The notes: generated from the letters alone by a model not told the origin. A stretch of DNA of 64,000 bases from Pseudonocardia terrae (GCF_021343995.1 NZ_JAJTTE010000022.1:49175-113174), one strand, 5' to 3'. Counted from the first letter of the stretch, positions 36,939 to 45,532 are shown. Program-made: numbers and translations.

Positions 36939-37727
36939 CTACACCTGTTCCGGGGATTTCTCGGAACCTGTTCCGGCCGGGCGTGTCGCGGCGTCCGTGT
37001 GTGCGGGTGTCCGGAGCCGGCGCGTCCGCACGGTGAGCCCGCCGCACGGACGTCCGCCGCTCAGCTTGGCCGCGCGCAGGCAGACGTGGGTCCACATCAC
37101 CAGCTGCACCTCCTTGGCCACGAGCAGCTGGTCGTAGAGCAGGTGCGACAGCCGGTCGCCCGGGCGGGCCCAGGACTCGATGACGAACCGGACGTCCTCC
37201 CCCACCTCCTCCGTGCGGAACTCGATCTGCCCGGCCTCCAGGTGCCCGTGCAGCGTCGCGAGCCGGAAGTGCCGCGGGTCCGACCCGACGACGCGGACCG
37301 GCCCGTCCCACGGCCCCGGCAGCCGGATGAGGAACTCGTCGCCCACCGTCATCGCGCCGTGGCTGCCCTTCGTCCGGCGGAAGACCGCCATGCCCGAGGG
37401 CGACCAGACGTTCGGGTCCCGGGCGAGCAGCGCGAGCAGTTCGTCCGGCCCGTGGCGGCCGCCGGCGATGCGCACGGAGTAGGTGCGGTGCAGCAGGTCC
37501 CCGTGGCCGTCCTCGAGGTGCTGGACGCGGTCGTCGCACGCCTCGGGCGGGAGCGGCTCCGGGAGGTCGGAGGCGTCCCCGTCCTCCTCGCTGCGGTGCA
37601 TGACGGTCGTCCGCCAGAGATAGCGCCAGGCCACGAGGCCGACGCCGACGGGCCACCTGACGATCGCGCCGACCCGCCGGGACCGGCGCGAGCCCGTCAC
37701 CGGCCGACGAGCATGGGAACGGAGCAT
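36939..37727 (-). CDS. DUF1990-type protein with N-terminal membrane segment
   Basis: About 262 residues. A basic, hydrophobic N-terminus (VGAIVRWPVGVGLVAWRYLW) precedes a DUF1990/SRPBCC-like domain (LLHRTYSVRIAGGRHGPDEL, FRRTKGSHGAMTVGDEFLIR, IEFRTEEVGEDVRFVIESWA, LYDQLLVAKEVQLVMWTHV). The function is unknown. A second protein of the same type is encoded on the other strand just beyond the divergent promoter region. ATG 37727 has no Shine-Dalgarno; a GTG at 37700 is an alternative. Confidence 0.72.
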   Translation of the reverse strand: MLRSHARRPVTGSRRSRRVGAIVRWPVGVGLVAWRYLWRTTVMHRSEEDGDASDLPEPLPPEACDDRVQHLEDGHGDLLHRTYSVRIAGGRHGPDELLALLARDPNVWSPSGMAVFRRTKGSHGAMTVGDEFLIRLPGPWDGPVRVVGSDPRHFRLATLHGHLEAGQIEFRTEEVGEDVRFVIESWARPGDRLSHLLYDQLLVAKEVQLVMWTHVCLRAAKLSGGRPCGGLTVRTRRLRTPAHTDAATRPAGTGSEKSPEQV

Positions 37728-37764
37728 CGCGTGTGAGTACCCGGCGAGCGGGAACCCATACCCC

Positions 37765-37986
37765 GTGACCATCGGGACGATCCTCCGGCGCGCGGGCGTA
37801 CGCGCGATCCACCTGCAGAGCGTGTCGCTGGGCTGCATCGCCCTCTGCATCGGGCTGTGGATGCGGGCGAAGACCGTGGACCAGGAGGAACGGGGCAACG
37901 CCGAGCGGCGCGCCCTGTTCGTCGGGCTCTGGCCGCCGACCTTCTGGTTGATCAGCGAGTCGGTGCGACGCGAGGAGTCCCGCTGA
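37765..37986 (+). CDS. Small protein with one hydrophobic segment, unknown
   Basis: 73 residues: a basic start (TIGTILRRAGVRAIHLQSVS), a hydrophobic helix (LGCIALCIGLWM), and a charged middle followed by ALFVGLWPPTFWLISESVRR. It is probably a small membrane-associated protein. It is the first cistron of a pair: its TGA overlaps a CTG that appears to start the next gene. I do not recognise a family. Confidence 0.65.
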   Translation: MTIGTILRRAGVRAIHLQSVSLGCIALCIGLWMRAKTVDQEERGNAERRALFVGLWPPTFWLISESVRREESR

Positions 37987-38690
37987 ACCGCGCGGCGCTG
38001 GAGGCCGAGGTCGCCTACCTCGCCGGCCTGCAGGTGAACTATCCCGAGGACGAGGCGCCCACCACCACGCACGACCGGCACTGGCACGTCGACTCCGGCT
38101 ACGCCGAGCTCGGCACCGAGGCCCCCGGCCCACCGGAGACCGGCGGGATCTGGGAGCGCGCCTGCCGCATCGTGCGCAACTACGAGTTCCCCGACGACCG
38201 CATCCTCCGGGGCATCTACCGTCGCGACGACCCGCTGCTCGGCCGGGACATGGTGCTGGAGGGCCGGTTCCTGTTCCTCCGCTTCCTCATGCCGGTCCGG
38301 GTCACGGACGCCTACGACACGGTCCGCGACGGCAAGCGCGTGTGGGGCTGGACCTACCAGACGCTGTGCGGGCACCTCGAGCAGGGCCGGCTGAGCTACG
38401 AGGTGGCCAAGGACCCGGAGACCGGGCGGGTCACCTTCTGGATCCACGCCTACTCCCGCCGCGGTCCCGTGCCCAACCCGGTCCTCCGGCTCGGCTGGAC
38501 ACTGTTCGGGCGCACCCTCCAGCTGGAGTTCTACCGGCGGGCGGGACAGCGCGTGCGGGAGCTGATCGACGCGAACCCACCGGGGGACGACGAACCGAAG
38601 GTCGGCCTGGTCGTCGTGCCCCGTGAACGGCCGGAGCGGTGGCGTGACCGGTTCGCGTTCGACCTCGTCCGGCCCGGGGCCTGCCCCTGA
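37983..38690 (+). CDS. DUF1990-type protein, apparent CTG start
   Basis: 235 residues: NRAALEAEVAYLAGLQVNYP, then VRNYEFPDDRILRGIYRRDD, LEGRFLFLRFLMPVRVTDAY and FGRTLQLEFYRRAGQRVREL. It is the same fold class as the minus-strand neighbour, unknown function. No ATG, GTG or TTG lies between the upstream gene and the conserved N-terminus, but CTG 37983 has GAGGAG 6-7 nt upstream and overlaps the preceding stop as CTGA, just like the GTGA junctions elsewhere. A GTG near 38033 would cut off the conserved start. Confidence 0.7.
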   Translation: MNRAALEAEVAYLAGLQVNYPEDEAPTTTHDRHWHVDSGYAELGTEAPGPPETGGIWERACRIVRNYEFPDDRILRGIYRRDDPLLGRDMVLEGRFLFLRFLMPVRVTDAYDTVRDGKRVWGWTYQTLCGHLEQGRLSYEVAKDPETGRVTFWIHAYSRRGPVPNPVLRLGWTLFGRTLQLEFYRRAGQRVRELIDANPPGDDEPKVGLVVVPRERPERWRDRFAFDLVRPGACP

Positions 38691-38747
38691 CCCGGGGCGC
38701 AGGCACCCACGCTCCGACCGCACGCCCCCGCGGATGATGATGGACGC

Positions 38748-39773
38748 ATGCCTGCGCCGTCGGAACCGCTGGAGAAGCTGGGTTTCCTCACCATCGGCTC
38801 GTTCGACGGCGCCGACCCCGGCGCCGGTCACGAGACGACCCTGCGCATGATCGAGCTGGGCGAACGGCTCGGGTTCGACAGCGCGTGGGTGCGCCACCGT
38901 CACCTGCAGTACGGCATCTCCTCGCCCGTCGCGGTACTTGCCGCGGCCTCGCAGCGCACGCGCCGGATCGAGTTGGGCACCGCGGTGACGCCGCTGGGCT
39001 GGGAGAACCCGCTGCGGCTGGCCGAGGACCTGGCGACGGTCGACGTCCTGTCCGGCGGCCGGCTCAACCCGGGGGTCAGCGTCGGGCCGCCGATGCACTT
39101 CGACGCGGTCGCCGACGCGCTCTACCCGGACACCGCCGACCGGGAGGACTTCGGCCCCGGACGGGTCGACCGGCTCCTGCGGCTCGTCGCCGGCGAGACC
39201 GCGAGCTCCTTCTCCGGCACCGAGGGCATCGAGGTGTTCTCGGACCGGGTGGAGCCGCATTCGCCCGGGCTGCGCGGCCGCATGTGGTACGGCGCGGCGA
39301 GCCTCGGGTCCGCCCGCCGGGCCGGCGAGCAGGCGATGAACCTCCTCACCAGCAGCGTGGTCCGCGCCGAGGGCCGGACGGACTTCGCCGAGATCCAGCG
39401 CTCCCACATCGACGCCTTCCGCACGGCCCACCCGGCGGGGGCGGCCGCGCGGGTCTCGCAGGGGCTCGTCGTGGTGCCCACGGACACGGCCACCGCGGAG
39501 CAGCGCGCGAAGTACGAGGCGTACGCCGCGGCCCGGCTGCCGCGGACGTCCGCCCCGCAGGGCCCGGCCGGGATGCTCTTCGCCCGCGACCTCGTCGGTC
39601 CGTCCGCGGAGATCGCCGCCCAGCTCTATGCGCACGCCGGGTTCCTGGCGGTGCGCGAGGTGGTGTTCGCGCTGCCGTTCAGCTTCGCCCAGGAGGACTA
39701 CGTCCAGATCCTCACCGACATCGCGACGCGGCTGGGGCCGGCGCTCGGCTGGCGGGCCGTGGTGGCCGCCTGA
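38748..39773 (+). CDS. Luciferase-like (LLM) flavin-dependent oxidoreductase
   Basis: 341 residues, a bacterial-luciferase TIM barrel: GFLTIGSFDGADPGAGHETT, RRIELGTAVTPLGWENPLRL, AEDLATVDVLSGGRLNPGVS (LSGGR motif) and GRMWYGAASLGSARRAGEQA. It probably uses FMN or F420; the substrate is unknown. ATG 38748 has a -10-like GATGAT 6 nt upstream and no Shine-Dalgarno, which suggests a leaderless mRNA. Confidence 0.88.
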   Translation: MPAPSEPLEKLGFLTIGSFDGADPGAGHETTLRMIELGERLGFDSAWVRHRHLQYGISSPVAVLAAASQRTRRIELGTAVTPLGWENPLRLAEDLATVDVLSGGRLNPGVSVGPPMHFDAVADALYPDTADREDFGPGRVDRLLRLVAGETASSFSGTEGIEVFSDRVEPHSPGLRGRMWYGAASLGSARRAGEQAMNLLTSSVVRAEGRTDFAEIQRSHIDAFRTAHPAGAAARVSQGLVVVPTDTATAEQRAKYEAYAAARLPRTSAPQGPAGMLFARDLVGPSAEIAAQLYAHAGFLAVREVVFALPFSFAQEDYVQILTDIATRLGPALGWRAVVAA

Positions 39774-39893
39774 CCGGGATCCGGCCGGCCGGGAACCGGA
39801 CGGCGGGGCGGGAGCCGGGAGGATCCCGGCGGCGGGGTCGTCGAAACTGTCGATTCGCCTGCCGGGCGGGGGGATCTCGCCGGCGGGGACCCG

Positions 39894-39899
39894 TACCCT
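39894..39899 (+). promoter_or_regulatory. -10 box of a leaderless promoter for the EamA-type gene
   Basis: TACCCT ends 7 nt before GTG 39907, the standard distance from -10 to transcription start. No Shine-Dalgarno is present. Confidence 0.5.
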
Positions 39900-39906
39900 C
39901 GCGAGC

Positions 39907-40794
39907 GTGCTGATCCCGCTCGCGATCCTGCTCGCCGTCGCCTCGGCGGTGTTCTACGCGATCTCCGCGGTGCTGCAGGAGCGCGAGGCGTCCCGGCAGT
40001 CCGCCACCGGGCTCGGCCTGATGGCCCGCCTCGTCCGCCGCCGGGTCTGGTGGGCGGCCGTGGGGGCGACGCTGGCCGGCGCGACCCTGCACGTGGCCGC
40101 GCTGGGGGCCGGGCCGCTCGTCGTCGTCCAGCCGATCGGCGTGTCCTGCCTGGCGATCGCCCTCGTGCTCGGCTCGCGCGTGAACCGCACACGGATCAGC
40201 CCGCGCTCGTGGGCCGGAGTGCTCTGCGTGGCGCTCGGCCTGCCCGCGGTGCTCGCGGCGGTGCCGCACCACGGCCCGCACGGCGCACCTCCGGCGGCGG
40301 GCGCAGGGCTCGGGTTCTGGCCCGTCGTCGGGGTGCTGGCGGCCGTGGTCGTGGTCGCCGCCGGCACCGGGCTGCTGTGCGGTCGCCGGCTGCCCCGCGG
40401 GGCCGCCGTCTGCTATTCGGTGGGCGCCGCGCTGTGCTTCGGCCTCGCCTCCGCGACCGCGAAGACGATGCTGATCGGCCACCTGACCCCGGAGCGGGTG
40501 GCCCTCACCGCCGCGGCCGCGCTCGTCGGCACCGCGCTCGCGCAGCACGCCTACCGTGGCGGAGGCCTGGGCGCCCCGCTCGCCGTGCTCACCCTCCTCG
40601 ACCCGCTCACGGCGGGCGCGATGGGCGTCCTCGTGCTCGGCGAGCCTTTCGGCAGGTCGCCACTCACGCTCGCCCTCGGCGTCCTCGGACTGCTGGTGAC
40701 CGCCGTCGGCGTCGGCCTGCTGTCGGCCCGCCGGCCCGCGGTCACCGCGGAACCGCCCGCGCCGGAACCGGTCGGCGCGGCGTCCCGCGGGTGA
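39907..40794 (+). CDS. EamA/DMT-type transporter
   Basis: 295 residues with about 10 hydrophobic helices. It starts MLIPLAILLAVASAVFYAIS and has the internal repeat of DMT transporters (GPLVVVQPIGVSCLAIALVL and DPLTAGAMGVLVLGEPFG). A short cytoplasmic QEREASRQSATG loop follows helix 1. The substrate is unknown. GTG 39907 is probably leaderless. Confidence 0.82.
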   Translation: MLIPLAILLAVASAVFYAISAVLQEREASRQSATGLGLMARLVRRRVWWAAVGATLAGATLHVAALGAGPLVVVQPIGVSCLAIALVLGSRVNRTRISPRSWAGVLCVALGLPAVLAAVPHHGPHGAPPAAGAGLGFWPVVGVLAAVVVVAAGTGLLCGRRLPRGAAVCYSVGAALCFGLASATAKTMLIGHLTPERVALTAAAALVGTALAQHAYRGGGLGAPLAVLTLLDPLTAGAMGVLVLGEPFGRSPLTLALGVLGLLVTAVGVGLLSARRPAVTAEPPAPEPVGAASRG

Positions 40795-40841
40795 GGCCGG
40801 GGACGGGGACCCCGTCGCCGGAAGGCCGTATCGTGCGCCCC

Positions 40842-40889
40842 ATGGCACCGGCGCCGACCGCGTCCCGCAGGCCGGGGAGGGCGCGATGA
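40842..40889 (+). CDS. 15-codon leader ORF (MAPAPTASRRPGRAR) before the MprF-like gene
   Basis: ATG 40842 lies 7 nt after a -10-like TATCGT (40829-40834), so it would be a leaderless start. The frame ends in TGA at 40887-40889, which overlaps the ATG of the next gene (ATGA). It also covers the Shine-Dalgarno GGGGAGGG of that gene. The peptide is rich in Ala, Pro and Arg. Coupled translation or attenuation is inferred, not shown. Confidence 0.45.
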   Translation: MAPAPTASRRPGRAR

Positions 40890-42643
40890 GCGGCCCCGCC
40901 CCGACCGGGGCCTTCGCGCGGGTGCCGGCCCGCAGCCTGGCCGGCGCGACCGCGGTGGGCGTCGTCGTGTGGTCCTCGCGCGTCGTCGGGATCCTCACCC
41001 TCGCCGGTGGGCTGCTCGCCGGGCCGCGCCGGATGCTCGGCGAGCCGTTCCGGGCCTCGGTGGGCCTGCCCGAGTTCGTCGGGGTCGGCCAGGTGGTCGT
41101 CACCGTGGTGGCGGGCGTCGGGATGCTGCTGCTCGCCGCCGGGCTACGGCGGCGCAAACGGCGGGCCTGGGCACTGGCCGTGGTGATCACCGCGGCGCTC
41201 ACCGCGGTCAACCTCGGGCGGGTGGTCGGCCCGGCGCACGGGCACGCCGCGACGGCGGCCGCGGTCACCGCGCTGCTGCTCGGCCTGCTCGTCCTGACCC
41301 GACGGTCCTTCCCGGCCCGCTCCGACCCGGGCGGGGTCACCCGCGCGGGGCAGGTGCTCGTGCAGTTCGCCGTGGCGGGCATGGCCGTGGTGTGGTTGTT
41401 CCTCGCGCTCAACCCGCACCGGCTCGCGCCCGACACCACGGCGTCGGACGAGCTGGACCAGGCACTGCTCTCGCTGGTGGGGGTGTCCGGCCCGGTGGCC
41501 TTCCCGCCCCACGAGACGTGGCTCGACGACCTCACCGCGACCGTCGGCCTCACCTTCGGTGTGCTGGCCGTGCTCGGCGCCGGGTACTTCCTGCTGCGCT
41601 CCCCGGAGCCCGAGTCCCGCCTCGGTCCCGCCGACGAGGAGCGGCTGCGCGCCATGCTCGCCCACCGGTCCGACCCGGACTCGCTCGACTACTTCGCGCT
41701 GCGCCGCGACCGCACCGTCGTCTACGCCCCGAGCGGGGGCGCCGCGGTGTCCTACCGCGTGCTCGCCGGGGTGGCGCTGGCCTCCGGCGACCCGCTCGGC
41801 GAGCAGGGCGAGTGGAACGCGGCGATCGCGGCCTTCCTCGACCGGGCGGTCGCGCACGCGTGGGTGCCGGCCGTGCTGGCGTGCTCCGAGGAGGGCGCGA
41901 CGGCCTGGGCCCGGGCCGGGTTCTCCGTGCTGGAGTTCGGCGACGAGGCCGTCCTGGACACGGAGACGTTCACCCTCGAGGGCCGGGCGATGCGGGGCGT
42001 GCGGCAGACCGTCGCGCGCGCCGAGCGGGCGGGCTTCACCATCCGGGTCCGACGGCTCCGGGAGATCGACCCGGCCGAGCGCGCCGAGCTCGCCCGGCTG
42101 GCCTGCCGCTGGCGCGGCGACGCCGAGGAGCGCGGCTTCTCCATGGCCCTGTCCCGCACGGCCGACGGCGCCGACGGCGACGCGGTCCTGGCGGTCGCGC
42201 ACCGCGACGGCGTCCCGGCCGCGCTGCTGCAGTTCGTGCCGTGGGGCCGCGACGGGCTCTCCCTCGACCTGATGCGCCGCGACCCGGCGGCCGACGGCGG
42301 GCTCACCGAGCAGCTCGTCGTCGACGTCGTGCGGTGGGCCGGCGGGCACGGGATCACCCGGGTCTCGCTCAACTTCGCGGTGTTCCGCGGCGCCCTCGAG
42401 CGCGGGCAGCGGCTGGGCGCGGGTCCGGTCGCGCGGCTGTGGGCCCGGATCCTGCACTGGGCCTCGCGGTGGTGGCAGATCGAGAGCCTGTACCGCTTCA
42501 ACGCCAAGTTCCGCCCGTCCTGGCAGCCGCGCTTCCTGCTCTACCCGGCGGTGCGGGACCTGCCGCGGGTGCTGCTCGCGATGCTCGAGGCGGAGGGGTT
42601 CGGCGGCCGCCCACCGGCCCTGCTGCGGATGCTGCACCGCTGA
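40886..42643 (+). CDS. MprF/LysX-type phosphatidylglycerol aminoacyltransferase (DUF2156), no tRNA-synthetase domain
   Basis: 585 residues. The N-terminal half (about 20-235) has six or seven membrane helices. The C-terminal half is a DUF2156 double-GNAT domain (about 245-575): YFALRRDRTVVYAPSGGAAV, GDPLGEQGEWNAAIAAFLDR, RGVRQTVARAERAGFTIRVR and RVSLNFAVFRGALERGQR. The family moves lysine or another amino acid from tRNA to phosphatidylglycerol, lowering surface charge. Unlike mycobacterial LysX, no lysyl-tRNA synthetase is fused. It is preceded by an overlapping leader ORF. Confidence 0.87.
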   Translation: MSGPAPTGAFARVPARSLAGATAVGVVVWSSRVVGILTLAGGLLAGPRRMLGEPFRASVGLPEFVGVGQVVVTVVAGVGMLLLAAGLRRRKRRAWALAVVITAALTAVNLGRVVGPAHGHAATAAAVTALLLGLLVLTRRSFPARSDPGGVTRAGQVLVQFAVAGMAVVWLFLALNPHRLAPDTTASDELDQALLSLVGVSGPVAFPPHETWLDDLTATVGLTFGVLAVLGAGYFLLRSPEPESRLGPADEERLRAMLAHRSDPDSLDYFALRRDRTVVYAPSGGAAVSYRVLAGVALASGDPLGEQGEWNAAIAAFLDRAVAHAWVPAVLACSEEGATAWARAGFSVLEFGDEAVLDTETFTLEGRAMRGVRQTVARAERAGFTIRVRRLREIDPAERAELARLACRWRGDAEERGFSMALSRTADGADGDAVLAVAHRDGVPAALLQFVPWGRDGLSLDLMRRDPAADGGLTEQLVVDVVRWAGGHGITRVSLNFAVFRGALERGQRLGAGPVARLWARILHWASRWWQIESLYRFNAKFRPSWQPRFLLYPAVRDLPRVLLAMLEAEGFGGRPPALLRMLHR

Positions 42644-42686
42644 CGGGGGACGTGCGCCGATCCGCGGAAGGCGGTAGGCATCGGCC

Positions 42687-43688
42687 ATGGCCACCACGGA
42701 CCCGCTCGACCTGCTCGACGCGGACGAACGGGCGGGGCTGCCGTCGGCCGCGGCCCGGTTCGTCCATCCCATGCTCGCCACGCTGACCGCCGACCACTTC
42801 TCCGACCCCGGCTGGATCTACGAGCGGAAGCTCGACGGGGTGCGGGCGGTGCTCGTCCGCGACGACCGGGGCACCACGATCTGGTCCCGCGCGGAGAAGC
42901 CCATGACCGACACCTACCCGGAGATCGCGGAGGCGCTCGGCCGCGGCCCGGCGCTGGTCGCCGACGGGGAGATCGTGGCCTTCGACGGGGCGCAGACCAG
43001 CTTCTCGAAGCTCCAGGGCCGGCTCGGGCTGCACGACCCCGACCGGGCCCGCGCCACCGGCGTCGAGGTGTTCGTCTACCTGTTCGACGTCATGGTGGTC
43101 GCGGGCCACGACGTCACCGGCCTGCCGCTGCGCACCCGCAAGCGCCTGCTGCGCGCGGCCGTCGACTTCACCGACCCGCTCCGCTTCTCCACCCACCGCA
43201 ACACCGACGGCGAGGCCTACCTCGCCGAGGCGTGCGCCCGCGGGTGGGAGGGGCTGATCGCCAAGCGCGCCGACGCCCGCTACCGGCCCGGGAAGCGCTC
43301 CGACGACTGGCTGAAGTTCAAGTGCGTGCGCGCGCAGGAGTTCGTGGTCGGCGGCTGGACCGACCCGGCGGGCTCGCGGCAGGGATTCGGTGCGCTGCTG
43401 GTCGGGGTGTACGACGGCGACGGGCTGCGCTACGCGGGGAAGGTCGGCACCGGCTTCGACGGGCACCTGCTGCACCGGCTGCGGGAACGGTTCGACGGGC
43501 TCGCGGCCGACCGCTCGCCCTTCGCCGGGCCCGTGCGGGAGAAGGACACGCACTGGCTGCGGCCCGAGCTGGTGGCGCAGATCGGGTTCACCGAGTGGAC
43601 CCGCGACGGCCGGTTGCGGCATCCGCGCTACCTCGGGCTGCGCGACGACAAGGAGCCGCGCGAGGTGGTGCGCGAGGAGCCACGGTGA
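42687..43688 (+). CDS. ATP-dependent DNA ligase (LigD ligase-domain/LigC type)
   Basis: 333 residues. The nucleotidyltransferase motif I YERKLDGVRAVLV supplies the catalytic Lys48. Further motifs are LVADGEIVAFDG, VFVYLFDVMVV, GWEGLIAKRADARYRPGKRS and DDWLKFKC. The C-terminal OB fold has VGGWTDPAGSRQGFGALLVG. It seals breaks in non-homologous end joining with Ku, which is encoded about 4 kb away. No polymerase or nuclease domain is attached. ATG 42687 is preceded by TAGGCA and 6 nt, probably leaderless. Confidence 0.93.
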   Translation: MATTDPLDLLDADERAGLPSAAARFVHPMLATLTADHFSDPGWIYERKLDGVRAVLVRDDRGTTIWSRAEKPMTDTYPEIAEALGRGPALVADGEIVAFDGAQTSFSKLQGRLGLHDPDRARATGVEVFVYLFDVMVVAGHDVTGLPLRTRKRLLRAAVDFTDPLRFSTHRNTDGEAYLAEACARGWEGLIAKRADARYRPGKRSDDWLKFKCVRAQEFVVGGWTDPAGSRQGFGALLVGVYDGDGLRYAGKVGTGFDGHLLHRLRERFDGLAADRSPFAGPVREKDTHWLRPELVAQIGFTEWTRDGRLRHPRYLGLRDDKEPREVVREEPR

Positions 43689-43743
43689 GCCCGGTGAGCG
43701 ACGCGACGTGAGTCACGCGCCGCCGGACGGGTACCCGGCCCCC

Positions 43744-44412
43744 ATGGCTCCCGAGACGACCGTGGACACCGCCGTGCTCGACGTCGACGGCACGCTCGTC
43801 GACACGAACTACCACCACGCCCTGGCCTGGTTCCGCGCGTTCCGGCGGTTCGACGTGACGTTGCCGGTCTGGCGGCTGCACCGGGCCATCGGGATGGGCG
43901 GCGACCAGCTCGTCCCCGCCGTCGCCGGGAAGGAGTTCGAGGCCGAGCACGGCGACGCGGTCCGCGGGGCCTGGAAGGAGGAGTTCGACCCGCTGCTGCG
44001 CGAGGTGCAGCCCTTCGACGGCGTCCGTGAGCTGCTGACGGCGCTGCGCGACGCCGGGCTCAAGGTCGTGCTGGCCAGCTCCGGGAAGCCCGAGCACGTC
44101 GACGCCTACCTCGACCTGTTCGGCGGCCGCGAGCTCGCCGACGCGTGGACCACCAGCGAGGACGTCGAGCAGACCAAGCCCGAGCCCGATCTGATCGGCG
44201 TGGCGGTGGAGAAGGTCTCCGGACGCGACGCCCTCGTGGTCGGCGACTCGGTGTGGGACTTCGAGGCGGCCGGCCGGGCCGGGTACGCCGGCTACGCGAT
44301 CCGCACCGGCGGGTTCTCCGTCGAGGAGCTGCGCGAGGCGGGGGCCCGGGACGTGTTCGAGTCCGTCCCGGAGCTCCGCGACCACCTCGTCAGCGCGCTC
44401 GCACGCCGATAG
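43744..44412 (+). CDS. HAD-superfamily hydrolase (beta-phosphoglucomutase/phosphatase-like)
   Basis: 222 residues. Motif I is AVLDVDGTLVDTNYHH (two catalytic Asp), motif II VVLASSGKPEHV, motif III around QTKPEPDLIGVAVEK, and motif IV VVGDSVWDFEAAGRAG. A four-helix cap follows motif I. It is a phosphatase of unknown substrate. ATG 43744 follows TACCCG by 6 nt. The 3' end overlaps the convergent oxidoreductase gene by 23 bp. Confidence 0.92.
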   Translation: MAPETTVDTAVLDVDGTLVDTNYHHALAWFRAFRRFDVTLPVWRLHRAIGMGGDQLVPAVAGKEFEAEHGDAVRGAWKEEFDPLLREVQPFDGVRELLTALRDAGLKVVLASSGKPEHVDAYLDLFGGRELADAWTTSEDVEQTKPEPDLIGVAVEKVSGRDALVVGDSVWDFEAAGRAGYAGYAIRTGGFSVEELREAGARDVFESVPELRDHLVSALARR

Positions 44413-45397
44413 CGGGGTCCTTCGCCTCCCCGTACTCCTCGCGCAGCGCCGGGAGCAGCTCGGTGCGGGCGAACGCGAGGAAGTCGGGCTGCATCTCGCC
44501 GCCGACCTCGACCAGCGCGACGTGCGTGAACCCGGCCTCGACGAACGGCCGCACCGCCTCGACGTGGGCCGCCACGTCGGGCCCGCACGCGATCGCCGAG
44601 GCCACGTCCTCCTTGCGCACGAACTGGGTGGCCGCGGCGAAGCCCGCGGTGCCGGGCAGCTCGGCGTTGACCTTCCAGCCGCCGGCGAACCAGCGGAACA
44701 GCGAGTGGGCGCGCTGCACGGCGGCGTCGGCGTCCGGACCCCAGCTGATCGGCTGCTGGCCGATCTTCGGCATGTCGGCCCCCGAGGCCTGGTCCCAGCC
44801 CCGGACCAGGTCGGGCTCAGGCTCGACGGCGACCATCGCGTCGGCGACGGGCGCGTAGCGGTTCACCGACTGGGCGCCGGACACCGCGAGCGCGAGCGGG
44901 ACGCCGTCCTCCGGACGGTCCCACAGCTTCGCCGAGTCGACCCGGAAGTGCTTCCCCTCGAAGGTCACGTAGCCGCCGTCGAACAACGCCCGGATGATCG
45001 TGACCGCCTCGTCGAGCATCTCCTGGCGGACGTCGGCCGTCGGCCAGCCCCGCCCCACGACGTGCTCGTTGAGGTTCTCGCCCGACCCCAGGCCCAGCGT
45101 GAATCGGCCGTCGGACAACAGCGCGACCGTCGCCGCCTTCTGCGCGACGACCGCCGGGTGGTACCGCATGATCGGGCAGGTCACGTAGGTCATCAGGCCG
45201 ACCCGCTCGGTCGCGGTGGCGACGGCGCCGAGCACGCTCCAGGCGTACGGGGCGTGGCCCATCTCGTCGAGCCACGGGAAGTAGTGGTCGCTCATCACCT
45301 CGAAGTCGAAGCCGGCCCGCTCGGCGGCGACGGCGTCGGCGACGAGCTCCCGCGGCCCGCGCTGCTCGGTCATCAGGGTGTAGCCGAAGGAGGTCAT
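44390..45397 (-). CDS. LLM-class oxidoreductase, probable F420-dependent (TIGR03557-like)
   Basis: 335 residues. TIM-barrel luciferase-like enzyme: FGYTLMTEQRGPRELVADAV, FEVMSDHYFPWLDEMGHAPY, SDGRFTLGLGSGENLNEHVV and YVTFEGKHFRVDSAKLWDRP, which are hallmarks of the F420-dependent glucose-6-phosphate-dehydrogenase-like group. Substrate unknown. ATG 45397 follows TACCCG by 6 nt, the same arrangement as the HAD gene. The frame stays open upstream through a repeat array, but the conserved start is MTSFGYT. Confidence 0.9.
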   Translation of the reverse strand: MTSFGYTLMTEQRGPRELVADAVAAERAGFDFEVMSDHYFPWLDEMGHAPYAWSVLGAVATATERVGLMTYVTCPIMRYHPAVVAQKAATVALLSDGRFTLGLGSGENLNEHVVGRGWPTADVRQEMLDEAVTIIRALFDGGYVTFEGKHFRVDSAKLWDRPEDGVPLALAVSGAQSVNRYAPVADAMVAVEPEPDLVRGWDQASGADMPKIGQQPISWGPDADAAVQRAHSLFRWFAGGWKVNAELPGTAGFAAATQFVRKEDVASAIACGPDVAAHVEAVRPFVEAGFTHVALVEVGGEMQPDFLAFARTELLPALREEYGEAKDPAIGVRAR

Positions 45398-45415
45398 GCC
45401 GGCCGGGTACCCGCC

Positions 45416-45532
45416 CAGACCCCGACAACCCTGACCCCGACAACCAGCCCTCGACCACCCTGCCCCGGACCACCCTGCCCGGCCACCCTGCTCCGGCGAC
45501 CCCTGCTCCGGCGACCCCTGCCCCGGCGACCC
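45416..45532. repeat. 15-bp-period tandem repeat, about 8 units
   Basis: Imperfect 13-16 bp units of the forms ctgaccccgacaacc, ctgccccggaccacc and ctgctccggcgaccc follow one another in the space between two divergent genes. The last three units are nearly identical. On the minus strand the period keeps one frame open upstream of the F420-type oxidoreductase. Confidence 0.8.
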
